Assembly (NCBI GenBank): GCA_002803225.1
Contig: NXFV01000911.1
Coordinates: 62,001 to 126,000, forward strand
Origin: Gamarada debralockiae
Lineage: Eukaryota > Ascomycota > Leotiomycetes > Helotiales > Hyphodiscaceae
DNA: 64,000 nucleotides
Reading direction: 5' to 3'
Positions 21,980 to 33,111 of this stretch are shown piece after piece. Within the stretch, counting starts at the first letter, position 1, and the number at the start of each line of letters is the position of its first letter. Under the pieces are notes generated by a model. That model saw only the letters and a program-made list of their open reading frames with translations, did not search any database and had not been told where the DNA came from. The position numbers were made by a program, and so were the translations under genes.

Positions 21980-23842
21980 TCACAGTGGCTTTCGACCATA
22001 TACGCTACGGCTGCATCACTGAAATCAGTACAACCCGTCCCGGAAATTGAATCGTTCAACTTCAACAGCACTTACCAATTAGAATACATATGATAATTTT
22101 TGTTCCTCAGATCTCGTCTTGCGCCTGCAATCAAGACCTGCGTGCGTGTTTGGTCCCAGCCCAAAACACGCGTCAGCAATGCCAGGCCGTAAGACTCAAG
22201 CGCATCGAGCATCTGGACTTGCATATACCGTCCTAATTCCTTAAGTTTTGGATCCGTGGACCAGGGTGAAAGTGGCACCTAAATCCCGCAATCAATGTCA
22301 GCTATCTCCAGACAGTTCAATCGCTGAATGAAAACGAACGATTCGGAAGAATCATTCAAATGACCGAAGAAAACAAAGGACGCACCTTCCTACAATCATC
22401 AACAACATCTACAAACCCGGCGATAAGCAAATTATCCTTATGGAGCGGGCCCACATTCATGTTCCGTCCAAACTTCTTTGCAGCCTCGTCCAGTCTGACC
22501 TGAAACTCGTGGTACGAGCTCGTCTCCGGCAAGCTGTTATCATCAGTTGATGCCCAAGCATCGAAGTCCGTAAGCTCGATCCAGCCGCCAGGGCAGAGGT
22601 GATCGTAAGCTTGTCGGAGAAGTTCCGGCCAGTTTGCTATGCTGCCTCCCATGGCGCGCATCTTGATAAAATCGAAGGGCTTGTCTCGTGGGTACAGCCA
22701 TGGGGATTCACAATCGTCGATTTGGAACTGGAGGTTCGGCGGGACCCTAGATGCGTTAGGGAGAAGAGTTAGGGAGAAGATAGAAAGCTTGGGCGTGGAG
22801 GGAATTACCAGACTGGTTGAATAGGACTTAAATCGGAGCCAATCACTTCTGCAGACGGGTACTGACTTCGCAGGAATCACTGTCAGTGACTTTGAATCTA
22901 GATTTGATTTCTGTACTTACTCGGCAAAATCAATGGCCCAGATACCTGCATGTGGTCAGTCAAGAGTTCCTCAAGGGTCGGTGAATAAGCCAGGGTGAAG
23001 GTGATGCCAACCGGTTCCTGTTCCGATGTCCAACACCCGCTGTGGACTATCTCCGATCGGTGCGAGATGGAGTTTGCCTTCAAGGGTCATATTGAAAATG
23101 TGATGCATCTGAAATATGTGTCAGCACCTTGTCTCTGCCACAAATCGACGTAGGGAGTCAAAGACTTACAAAATCTAAGCGGTCTTGTTCTTTTTCGTCA
23201 TTTGGCTGTAAGGCTTGATCAAAAAAGTGTTCCACGGTATTTGAATGGGAGAATTACAATTACATATTGCCCAGCGCGGTAGCCATGGTACCTTCTTCCA
23301 TTCTCGTATCTGACCGGTCAGCAAAACGTCCTAATAAGTGGCCTACAAATGTGGAAATTCGCGTGCAACTTACTGGTAGTTCCGTATTGTCTCGCTCAGA
23401 GATGTGGTGTAACTATCCCTGCTGTACTTCAGTATATTGTATGCAGGAGCTGGGGATGTCGCGTGACCAACAATGACTGAGTATCATCCCCAAAAGCGGA
23501 ATCTGCGTCTTCAAATTGCTGGGCCTAGCAGAGATCAGTATACGGACTTCAAAGGAAACATTTCAATATTACCTCTGAATCGAGTGATTCTTCGCCTTGC
23601 GTGGCCGGTGCGACTCCAGTGGTTCCAGATGATCCAGGTATCTCCGAAACAGAACCCAAAGCCGAATCGCCATCTGCTATGATATTTGGCTCAACACTCT
23701 TTGAGGGATGGCTTAAAGCTGGCGAGGGCTCTTCTGTCATCCTCGGCTTATTTGCCGCGGATGAAGATCCAGCAAATACAGCCGAACTCGGTTCGTTTTC
23801 CACCACCGGGACGGGCTGTCCTGCTGTGTCCGAAGGGCCCAT
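21980..23842 (-). CDS. LaeA/UMTA-like SAM-dependent methyltransferase
   Basis: Eleven exons on the minus strand: 23842-23573, 23518-23472, 23418-23374, 23309-23264, 23205-23170, 23108-23012, 22945-22921, 22865-22809, 22746-22386, 22278-22076 and 22010-21980. They sum to 1218 nt, 405 residues. After a Ser/Pro/Glu-rich N-terminus comes YENGRRYHGYRAGQY, PNDEKEQDRLD, the SAM-binding motif I VLDIGTGTGIWAIDFAD (about residues 172-190) and GGWIELTDFDAWASTDD. This order is that of fungal LaeA-like/UMTA methyltransferases, many of which affect or belong to secondary metabolism. It faces away from a P450 gene 827 nt off. The last exon is small (31 nt) and its acceptor has an alternative (tttcag, 10 nt upstream). 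The first ATG could be preceded by an unseen exon. Confidence 0.88.
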
Positions 23843-24669
23843 GACCACGGCTCCGGATAGGGTAGTTCGGATGGGTATGTCCTTACGGTTTTGAACAAAG
23901 AGGAATATCCCAGTTTTAGTGTGCTAGAGGACTTGCCCGAAGAGAGTGCACTTTGGGAGAAGATGGCAGTGACAAGCGTCAGGTATAAGTAAGCGTCGGA
24001 TAAAGACAGGCTAGCAGCGCGATTTTGCGCAACTGAGTTAAGACGGGAGATACCATTCCTTCAATGGTAGCACCAGCCAAATTTTCTCGTCAAATAATAT
24101 TCTCTTGGGGGTTCTTGGGGACTGCCCACTTTGGCCATGTTCGAAGAAAGTCAAAAAAGCGTCAGTTGGATGTTGATTGGTAGTTTGTATGACCCTTGAT
24201 CGCCGACAAACCTGCCGCATTTTCCCGACCGAACCTGCCCGAACTTTCATCCTATCAAATCGTGGCCTGTGGTCCCAAATGGGGTGAGATCCAATTGCGT
24301 CGTTGGAGTGTCGTTACATATGCAGGGTCCCTACTGTATTTGATCTGTCCCGCAATTCGAGAAAAGCTTGGGACAAGACGAGTGGGGTTTGATGCAGAAA
24401 TTATTTCATCCGTGAAATGAAGGTTCTTATTGAGCCGGATTGCGACGCGACATACAGGAACGGGCATCGAACGGAGTACGGAGTACCGTGTACAGTACAT
24501 GACGGAAAGGGGCGCTAGTCGGGGAGACGTTGCACAAATGGACGGCTCGTCCTTCTGAATTTGGCCTTTCTCCCGCAAGCTCGTTTGGTTGCCTCATCGA
24601 TCTTGCCAACTCTCCAATGCAATCCTCTTCACCTCCTTGAATTCTCTCATCAATGGATACATCGTGACG
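23843..24669. promoter_or_regulatory. Divergent promoter of methyltransferase and P450
   Basis: The 827 nt between the two starts hold no convincing coding region and serve both genes in opposite directions. No specific operator was identified. Confidence 0.5.
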
Positions 24670-26595
24670 ATGTCGATATTATCATCAGTCCTCGGTGATG
24701 GTGCGATAAACATATGGATCGTTGTGGCTGCTGCTGTGTTACTATGGGTTAGTGTCACGGTCGCTTACCGTCTTTGGCTGGGGCCTCTGGCCGCTTTCCC
24801 AGGCCCAAAACTCGCAGCGCTGACAGGATGGTACGAAACTTATTTTGACTGTGTCAAGAGAGGAAGGTACTGGGTTGAGATTGAGCGGATGCACCAAGAA
24901 TATGGTAAGAATTATCCCCAAGGTAAATTCCAGCGATTTTTGGATAGCATGTTCACGTGATCGCAGGCCCAATCGTCCGAATCAGTCCTTGGGAACTGCA
25001 CGTAGATGACCCTGATTGGAATGAGCCATACAAGATCACTTCTCGAGTCAACAAGTATCATTGGTACTACAAATTTGTTGGCAGTTCTGATGCGGCATTT
25101 GGGACCTCAGATCACGATCTCCATCGAATTCGACGAAAGGCTCAACAAGGATATTTCACCCAAGATGCTGTGGCACGATTCGATCCCGTCCTCGGGGAAA
25201 TCACATCCAAACTCTGCAAACGATTAGAAGAGTTCAAAGGAACTGGTCAACCCGTCAATCTTTCCAACGCATTTCGATCATTGGCCACTGATGTTGTGAC
25301 GGAGTTCTCTTTCCATAAATCATATAATCTCCTCGATCAACACGACTTCGCAGCTGCGTTTCAGAAGACTACTCGCGATTTCCCAGAGATTGGAATGTGG
25401 CATCGACATTTCGGGCTCATTCTAGATGTTATGGATATGATGCCTCGATGGATGGTCAAGATTATGAATCCGGCCGGTATCGATGTGCTGGACTTCTTCA
25501 ACGTATGTTCCCCGCACCAAGCTCGTGTTTTCAAATTCAAAAAACTTACCTTTGAACAGGATATTGAAATTCAAACTAAAGGAATTGTAGAGGCTTATGG
25601 TAGCTCCAAAACGAGTGATTACGGCAGGCCGAATGTCATCCACCAAATGTTGGACTCCCCCGATTTGCCAGAACGAGACAAGACCGAATTTCGTCTTGCA
25701 CTGGAAGTTCGGACTTTTGTTGGTGCAGGAACAGAGACTACAGGAAATACTTTGAGCGTTACGGCTTTTCACCTGTTGGCGAATCCTGATAAGGCCCGGC
25801 GATTGAAGGAGGAAGTCCAGGCAGCTCAAAGGAAGAACTCAACTCCATTGAAGTATCAAGACTTGCTGCAACTTCCATATTTGGTGAGTGATTGACAATC
25901 ACAGCAGAAAGTATCTGCTACCTCAACTGACTAAATCGCAGTCATCGGTCATTCTTGAGGGCCTTCGGTAAGATACAAGCAATGTGCTCGAGATCGAGAA
26001 GTTCTAATCATGTGATCGCAGAATCTCCTCCAGCGTCGCAGGACGTCTCCCGCGTATCAACACCCGAGAAGCAATCACATACAAGAACCATGTTATACCC
26101 AAAAATGTAAGGGCATCTTAACTGGACCATTTCAAAGTCTTCTAACAAACCACCAGACCCCGGTCTCAATGACCCAAAAACTAACCCACTACAACCCGAC
26201 CATCTTCCCTTCACCAAACACTTTCCTTCCTGAGCGCTGGCTAGATCCACAAGAGCGAAAGCGATTGGAGAAATATCTACAGCCTTTCGGGAAGGGGAGT
26301 AGAGCTTGTGTTGGACTACAGTATGTTCCAGTTCCTTTCCATTGACTCTCATCCTCCAAGTCTATACACAAATATCCAACTTGCGTTGTACGCGATGATA
26401 TGGTGCGTGAGACAAATGCTGATTTGATTTTTGTGCAGTTTGGCGTCTTCGGAGCTCTACGTAATGATAGCTAAACTGTTTGGATGGTTCGACATGAAGC
26501 TATTCGAAACGGAAGAAGACGACATCAAGCAAGTGCATGATTTCTTCAGTCCGTTCCCGGATAGTGAAAGGGGATTGCGAGTTACTATTGAGTAA
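24670..26595 (+). CDS. Cytochrome P450 monooxygenase
   Basis: Seven exons: 24670-24904, 24967-25502, 25560-25883, 25942-25967, 26022-26106, 26157-26320 and 26439-26595, summing to 1527 nt, 508 residues. An N-terminal membrane anchor ([19 protein letters not shown]) precedes the proline-rich hinge FPGPKLAAL. Further marks are the I-helix oxygen site [10 protein letters not shown] (near residue 314), the K-helix ExxR in ILEGLR (formed across a splice), the FLPERW block, and the heme loop [10 protein letters not shown] (near residues 445-454) with its Cys ligand. All key residues are present, so an active ER-bound enzyme is expected. The substrate is unknown; pairing with the methyltransferase suggests tailoring of a small molecule. 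The start at 24670 was preferred to 24589 because the anchor follows directly. Confidence 0.93.
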
Positions 26596-26930
26596 TGAAA
26601 CCATTTGAGTCTCATTCAAACATACCAGCAGTACATACAAAAACCCTTTTCTCGCGCCTCCGTATCACGTGATAGACACTAGTTCCTGCTGCCTGTTTGA
26701 AGGTTTCAACTCATTTTTCAAGGCAACCAGTTTCCAACACTTATTAAATCCTGGGCGTGTGTGGTGGTGACGACCTTGATCCGTCCTTACTTCTCAGGTA
26801 CACTCCTTTCCCGTCACATTTCCTCACTTCGACCAATCAGCCAACGCACCTACCTAGAAGCACTACCATCCCAGTCCTTCATCTAGATTGAACGATTTCA
26901 AAGTTGGGCTCACCCCCTCCAATTACTACA
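26596..26930. other. Intergenic
   Basis: Contains CACGTG in TATCACGTGATA at 26666-26671. Nothing else was recognised. Confidence 0.45.
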
Positions 26931-27902
26931 ATGGATCTCACCTCCCTCCTCACCTCCCTCCAGCTCCAGCCTCGGACCAACGAATCATTCGCCAAAACAC
27001 AGCGATTTACACTCTTCCCCAACCTCCCCACCGAATTACGTCTCAAAATCCTCTCTCACGCCCTTCCAACTCACACTATAATCAAGGTCTATGTAAACCT
27101 TATAGTCGCTGACCCCTCATTCGGTCTGTACCTCACATTCACTACCTGTAAGTAATTCTTGGAACAATTCATTTGCCTATTCCACATGAGTTGACGAGCT
27201 TTACTCCCGACGTCTACACTCTGGAGCACATCTTTAAGAGTACAGAATTCAAAGAGCCTGTTTAGCTCTCACCCTCTTCCCTGATTGATCAATTCCAATT
27301 CTAACTCCGAGATTATCGCAGCAAGCCGCCACAACAACGCCGTTCTTTCAAACTTCACCCACAACTCCGCCACCGCCGAAACCGGTTTTCTCAGTTCCAC
27401 TCGCGCACTCAACCTCTTGCTCGTCAACAAAGAATTCCATTCCTTCTACACCGAACAATTCCCCCTTTGCCTCCCCACAGGCAGAATTGGGGCAGGCCGA
27501 ATACGCTTTTCGCCAGCTGAAAGTGTTTATATTTACAATTTCGACAAGTTGCTTGAGCATGAGGATTTTGTGCGTGCCTTTAACGGATGCTTCAGGGTTC
27601 AGGATTTCTGGGAGGACATTGAAAGACTTGCGGTGCCGATTACAGCCCTAGTTTTGAGACCTGTAAGCAAGATCCAGCCTGCGATAGTAGTGAAGCGATT
27701 TGGGAGGTTACGGGAGTTGAGAGCGTATATGTGGGAGGGATTTAAGGAGCAGGTTGATGATGAGATTGTGAGTAAAAGCATTAGAGGGGGCATGGAGAGG
27801 CATTTGGTGGATTTAAGGGAAAGGTTAGAATTATTGAGGGACAAAGAGGAGGCGTCTGGGAAGGAGGCGGGGTATTTTTTGCCGAAGATTGTGCTGGTTT
27901 GA
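26931..27902 (+). CDS. 2EXR domain protein
   Basis: Exons 26931-27147 and 27322-27902 join in phase (798 nt, 265 residues) over a 174-nt intron ending attatcgcag. Residues about 25-50 (FTLFPNLPTELRLKILSHAL) are the 2EXR/F-box-like box common in leotiomycete and other ascomycete hypothetical proteins. The C-terminal part (RLAVPITALVLRPVSK, then a charged helix ERLELLRDKEEASG) shows no further domain. The ATG at 26931 is used because it leads straight into the box; an overlapping frame from 26888 has no similarity. The intron is long for this window and could hide a small exon. Function of the family is unknown; F-box-like adaptor or heterokaryon roles are speculative. Confidence 0.75.
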
Positions 27903-29532
27903 AGATTTATGTCTACGGGGAGGGTGTGACAGTAGGATAAGAGAGGGTCAGTGGCGGCAAAAAGTCGCCCAGTTTGTCTTGGCACGTGATCAAATACCGC
28001 AAACTAACAAAACTCTATATTATCAATTTGATGGTTTATAAGGGATGGTACTGGATCTATCATGGTGCTAGGTCAGACAGATGGAAGGGAATTGTCGAGC
28101 GGTCACGTGAATAGAAGGCACCTTGAAGTAATGGCATCTGGTAAAGGTGGCATTTGCGGAGGAATGCTCTGGATTACAAGCCGTAGTATTTGAGGTTTAA
28201 GTGTGAAAAGTGACCAAGTTTCATTAATATGAACCTGCTCCTCCTTTTGCCGCATTATATCTTCAAACATAGTCGAGTAGTGGTTTGAACATGTTAGAGT
28301 AGTGGGAAGAAGAAGGAAAAGGACAGAGGAGTCTTGAGCTTTAAATAAGTGAAAATGCATTCGTAAATATTTAAGTGAAATTGGAATAATTTTATCTTTT
28401 CATTATCCTTTCATTCGGGTTCTGCGGAGCTACAACATTCCTTCTTCACCCTCTCGCAAACAAAGGCGTCTTCTGAAACTTGATTAAACTAAAGCTGTTG
28501 GCAAGCATCGCAACGCTTGATCACTTAATCAAACTGAGACACTCTACAGAGGAAACCCTTTGGATGCACCAATCCTGAAACTTAGAGAGGCTGGAACCTT
28601 GGTTTGACGAAGGGGGTAGAAACTCACGAGGAGTCTCACGATTTATGCATCTGTTTGGCATCTTGGCAGCATATGTTGCTCCTTCCCTCGTATTTGAAAC
28701 CGATGAGGCATTACTTCCAAATTTCCTCCCATTGACGACGTCAACAGTTCAAACCGGATGGGAAATTCGGAATCTGAGTACTCGAGAGACTGATGAACGT
28801 AACAAGACGTGGCTTCTTGTCGAATCAGAAGATATTGTAAGGCAAAATCATGTATGGATTGACATCTAAGGAGGGGAGAATCGTGGGGTTGCCAGAACCC
28901 GATATACATGTAAACAACCGTCACCATAGCAACCAGCAACAGCCTAGGTTTTACCTGGCACGTCTTGTTTATTGGGTTTCCTTCCCTTCAATTGTCCATG
29001 AGATGAATTGCTTGCAAACTGCTATCAGCAACTAGACTCTCCTCAGGAACTCGATATGTCGCCGAGAGAATTTCACTGCAACCTTTATTCAAAAGATGTG
29101 GTCAATTTGGAGATGGAATTCACTTTTGATATCAAAATTGAGTTTGCCCCACCAAGCCCCACCTTATGCTTGTACCCCTGCTTTCATTCAGAAGGCGTGT
29201 CCTGACCACCGCGTTATAAAAATATTGTCAGATTTAGGTCTAGCGGGGCAGGGCAGGGTCACGTGGACACTAGTAAAAGAGCTTCAAGGAAGTGATATTT
29301 CTGATGAACTTGACTTGATTCTTGACACAGTTCTACCTGCGGTAGAGCCTGTATATATGGAGCTCTGTATAGCTCGTACATATGTACCTTCTGGCCGCTT
29401 CCGCCCGAGTCTTCAGATATCGGGACAGACCGATACCAAGTATCCTGATATTTCAGGCAATATTCCTGACAAAATACATCAAGAACTGAGGCTACGTAAT
29501 CTCATCCACTTCCATCTTCGTTCTCATGAAAG
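27903..29532. other. Long intergenic stretch, no gene supported
   Basis: Over 1.6 kb without a recognised gene. CACGTG cores lie at 27984-27989, 28104-28109 and 29260-29265. An ORF at 28645-28869 (+) begins with a signal-like segment, but no family or coding context supports it. Confidence 0.45.
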
Positions 29533-30348
29533 ATGGCAACTCGCACAAAATTAGTCTATCAACAGCACGGAGAGCTGCGACAGTTCCTGAGCAAAGTGCT
29601 CTCGATAATTCCCGTGTCCACACTACCAGAGGCGGATCAATCCCTCATCAAAAACGTCTCCGAAGAAGACTACGCACTGGTCACAGATGAGACAATATTC
29701 TACGCACAAGGCGGGGGGCAGCCCTCTGATACGGGGACAATAGCCTCAACCTCCTCCGAATCTGGTGTGGTTTTCGAGGTCAACTCAGTCCGGCACCCAG
29801 CCGCCGGAGGAGCGATTCTCCATTTTGGCCGCTTTAAGTCCACCCCTGCCGCGGATTTGCAAGAAGGCACGGAAATAAAGCAAAACATTGACGCGGGGAA
29901 GAGGGAATTTTTTTCACGACTACACACAGCAGGCCATATCCTAGGCCTTGCGATCAACGCGTTGTCACGTGAGGGAGTACTTCCACCACTGGTCGAAGGC
30001 AAGGCCTCGCATTATCCGGATTCAGCGGCGGTGGAATTTGGTGGGATTATTGAGGGAAAGCATAAAGAGGCTATTCAGGCAAAGACGGACGAGTTTGTAA
30101 GGGGTGGTAGTAAGGTTATGATCCATTTTTGGCCAATGGAGAAACTGTTGACGGATTGTACGGGTGTCACGGAGGGATTTGAGCTACCGGAAGGTGAGAC
30201 CCTTGGTCGAGTTGTTGAGATGGAGGGTCTGGGTGCTTATCCTTGCGGTGGTACCCATGTTACGGATTGCGGAAAAGTGGGCAAGATTGAAGTTAAGAAA
30301 ATAAGCAGGAACAAGGGCGTGAGTAGAGTTTCGTACCGGGTCTCATAG
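29533..30348 (+). CDS. Alanyl-tRNA editing protein (AlaX-type)
   Basis: One exon, 271 residues. The protein has the N-terminal barrel region of AlaRS-like editing proteins with ETIFYAQGGGQPSDTG near residues 53-69. The zinc-binding HxxxH follows as RLHTAGH (His131, His135), and the second pair is CGGTH near residues 238-242. These are the catalytic metal ligands that hydrolyse Ser (or Gly) misloaded onto tRNA-Ala. There is no aminoacylation core, so this is a free-standing trans-editing enzyme, about the length of eukaryotic AlaX/AARSD1-like proteins. It probably acts in the cytosol or mitochondria; no targeting peptide is obvious. The ATG at 29533 is the first in frame and gives a normal length. 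Confidence 0.92.
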   Translation: MATRTKLVYQQHGELRQFLSKVLSIIPVSTLPEADQSLIKNVSEEDYALVTDETIFYAQGGGQPSDTGTIASTSSESGVVFEVNSVRHPAAGGAILHFGRFKSTPAADLQEGTEIKQNIDAGKREFFSRLHTAGHILGLAINALSREGVLPPLVEGKASHYPDSAAVEFGGIIEGKHKEAIQAKTDEFVRGGSKVMIHFWPMEKLLTDCTGVTEGFELPEGETLGRVVEMEGLGAYPCGGTHVTDCGKVGKIEVKKISRNKGVSRVSYRVS

Positions 30349-30619
30349 ATCAAAGTTCGTTAGAAAGATGAGGGTTCAGTTTCTGCGTCTCCAAGGATTC
30401 CAATGGGGAAAGAGGTAGTTGGTATGTTCACGAAAACATACTAGAGCAATAGGCTTAAATGATATACTATATAGAGTGATTATTATAGCGCGGAATAACT
30501 AACCTTATGTCACATGCACAAGTATTGTGGCATATAAAGAAAAAGAGAATATATTAAAGAATCTGCTAAAGGAAGACCTCCATAAGGGAGGAATCCTCTA
30601 GTTTATATAGGCAGTAGTC
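30349..30619. other. Spacer before the acetyltransferase relic
   Basis: AT-rich; nothing recognised. The expected N-terminal part of the following acetyltransferase-like gene is not found here. Confidence 0.45.
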
Positions 30620-31654
30620 ATGGACTCCCCTCCCCGGGGGGGAATCAATGAGGATAAATCAAACGCCATCCTGTTACACACTGGACTTTCTGCGTCCTCG
30701 CATGTGCATTCTGCAGAGAAAAATCCGCAACCTGGGTGGTGGGAGAAGTTCATTGGGCCGGGAGGATGCCTGAATACGGATACATACCATATTATGTGCA
30801 CGAATGTCATTGGAGGCTGTCATGGTTCGACTGGGTCCAGCAGTATAGATCCAGTGGACAATCAAAAATACGCGACTCGATTTCCTATCCTAACGATGGA
30901 GGATATGGTGCGGGCGCAATTTCGACTTCTTGATCACCTTGGAATCAGAAAGCTGTATTCGAGCGTAGGATCAAGTATGGACGGAATGCAGTCCCTTGCA
31001 GCAGGTTTCCTGTTCCCGGAGCGAGTTGAGCGAATTGCCTGTACTTCCAGCTGTGCAGGGAGCCATCCTTACAGTATTGAGATGCGACATACTCAAAGAC
31101 AAGTTCTGATGATGGACCCGAAGTGGAATCAAGGATTTTACCACGACAGTGTGCCTCCGCACGCGTGAATGAAGCTGGCACGGGAGATTGCAACAGTCAC
31201 ATATCTCTCAAGACCAGAATGGGAGAATCGATTTGGTCGGCGGCGAGCAGATCCAAGTAAGCAACTAGCTTTATGTCCGGACTTCCTCATCGTAACATAC
31301 TTGGATCACGCTGGAGAAAAGTTCTGCTTGGAATACGATGCCAACAGTCCGCTGTATGTCAGCAAAGCGATGGATTTATTCGATCTCGGTGCTGCACACC
31401 AGGCTGCAACAGCAGCACGCAGGGCGGAGAATTCAAAGAACATGGCATTTGGTGCTTCGCCCAGAAGCGAGGAAGCTGCATTGTGCAGTCTCACCCTTCC
31501 CGATTTTCCATACGAGGAACAACCAGAGGCCAATGTGCCTACGGACTTGAAAATTCCTATGTCCACCCACAGTACCATTATTTGGGAACATTTTGCAGGT
31601 GCGTTCGTGGGATGCATTGGCATATCACCAGCCAAGGTTCGCTTCCTCGAATGA
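30620..31654 (+). pseudogene. Homoserine O-acetyltransferase-like pseudogene
   Basis: A single frame (from 30620) resembles the alpha/beta-hydrolase fold homoserine acetyltransferases of fungi: [42 protein letters not shown] text, [20 protein letters not shown], then the nucleophile elbow and later [20 protein letters not shown]. Three defects are visible. The N-terminal strand region is missing. The elbow reads [10 protein letters not shown] where the family has SMGG. A TGA at 31166-31168 stands where a Gly codon is expected ([20 protein letters not shown]) with the same frame continuing after it. The C-terminal catalytic Asp/His part is replaced after about 31600. This is a dead copy and borders a P450 fragment. 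Confidence 0.75.
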
Positions 31655-31708
31655 TTACTAGCTAATATACATAGATGCCAGCCATGCTCATAAGCAATTC
31701 CAAAATAG

Positions 31709-31933
31709 GCCGAAGAATACGGACCCATCTACGGCGCGATCATCGGCACGAAAACATGGATGATCTTGTCCAGTGATGTAGCTGTTAGAGATCTTCTCGA
31801 TAAGAGAATCATTTACAGCAATCGACTAGACATGTACATCAGCCAGACTCTTTGTAGCGAAGGGTACCGCTTTCGCATGATGGCACGTCGCGAACCTGAT
31901 TACTGTGTTGCACTCACTGGCAATTGGATATGA
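31709..31933 (+). pseudogene. Cytochrome P450 fragment
   Basis: The frame from 31709 reads AEEYGPIYGAIIGTKTWMIL, SSDVAVRDLLDKRIIYSNRL and DMYISQTLCSEGYRFRMM. This is the beta1/B-helix region of a fungal P450 (residues about 60-120 of an intact enzyme). Similarity stops near 31882, and the frame ends at 31933. No anchor, I-helix or heme loop is present anywhere near. It is a fragment of about 58 residues fused to the acetyltransferase relic. Confidence 0.75.
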
Positions 31934-32125
31934 TGAATCGGCGGTTTGTTTGCGCTCGTGCTCGTCTATGGCTGGTGGGTTGAAATCGACGACATCGGCC
32001 GTTGAAACTGGGTTCGGAACAGTATAAGTTACTTGACTGCTCTTTCCATCAAGATCTGGCTCATTTAATTTGAAGGATACGTTTTGTGTGGTGGCGGGTG
32101 GGTGGATGTCTGCTTTGTCAGACAT
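31918..32125 (-). pseudogene. Truncated gene start (first exon only)
   Basis: On the minus strand an ATG at 32125 opens 69 residues (MSDKADIHPPATTQNVS... to SYPIA) ending exactly at a good splice donor gtgagt (31917-31912). The sequence beyond that donor is the P450 fragment of the opposite strand, and no continuation was found. The style (acidic, Pro-rich tail) is that of an N-terminus of a membrane transporter, but that is a guess. It may be the surviving first exon of a gene cut by rearrangement. Confidence 0.35.
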
Positions 32126-33111
32126 TTTGTCTTCAACCGGGAAGATAAGGAATAAGTTGAAAGTGAAGGGTCTTTTTGAAGAACGTAGTGGGAGTTGGGG
32201 TTGGAAGCTATGAGATATAGATCCAAAAAATCGAAGACTTGGAGGATGTTCGGGAAGTCGAAATATATACTTGTATTGAGGATGATGGCAGGGAATGAAA
32301 AGCCAAAGAGCCCCCTCCTGAGCTGTTCCTCCCCAGCCACCAGTGGTTCAGGTTGAACTACAACTGCCTTCTGTGCAACATACTCCTCGGGGAACTGCAA
32401 CTGTTAATTCAAAATGCGACGTTAGATATCGCGCCACCATGCCCAGATCCCTCGTTGCGAGGGAGAAGCGACGCAAGCCACAACCTAGGTGCTGAGGAGA
32501 TTCCGCACTGAGCAGCCACCCATACCTCTCAAGACCCACAAGGCTGGTGGTCCTGCAAGCGGATACGAGATGCCACCTCACAATGTTTTCGACTATGATA
32601 ACATTTCGAAGAAACAGAAACAATTCGAACACACTTTCAATGCGTTTCCAGTTTCTTGGGCGTCTCCAAAGTGTCCATAAAAAATAGTCGACAGGCACAA
32701 TGAGATCTATCTTCCCGACCTCGAAATTGCCCTTGTTTAATACAAGGCCTTGCAGTATAGACTGGGAAACTCACTAGAGCGGTTCCGCCAAGGTCCCGCT
32801 GTACCAACGACTATGTCTTTGCAAGGAGCGCTGTCACCACTTGAGGACGCTTCAATTTTCTTCCCTGTAATAGCAGCAACGTACAGGCACTTCCAAATAA
32901 TGCGTAAGTAAAGCCAGCATGAATGATTGACATATATTCAATTTGAAAACCCATCTCCAACTAAAACAAACAATAAACCCAACAAGAGTTACTCATAATC
33001 CCGTCATGCACCCCATCCCATCCCTACCATCCCAATTCATTTAAAAGCAAACAAAACCCAAACAGTTAACAAGTACAAAACTCCCCTCATCTCTGCCCTC
33101 CATTACACAAT
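32126..33111. other. Intergenic, one unexplained ORF
   Basis: A 63-residue plus-strand ORF at 32489-32680 reads KKQKQFEHTFNAFPVSWASP near its end. No family was recognised. The rest is 3' flank of the BRCT gene. Confidence 0.4.

Noticed and set aside
28645..28869. ORF with a signal-like start
   Set aside because: No cysteine pattern, family, or splice context; overlaps an equally open frame on the other strand.
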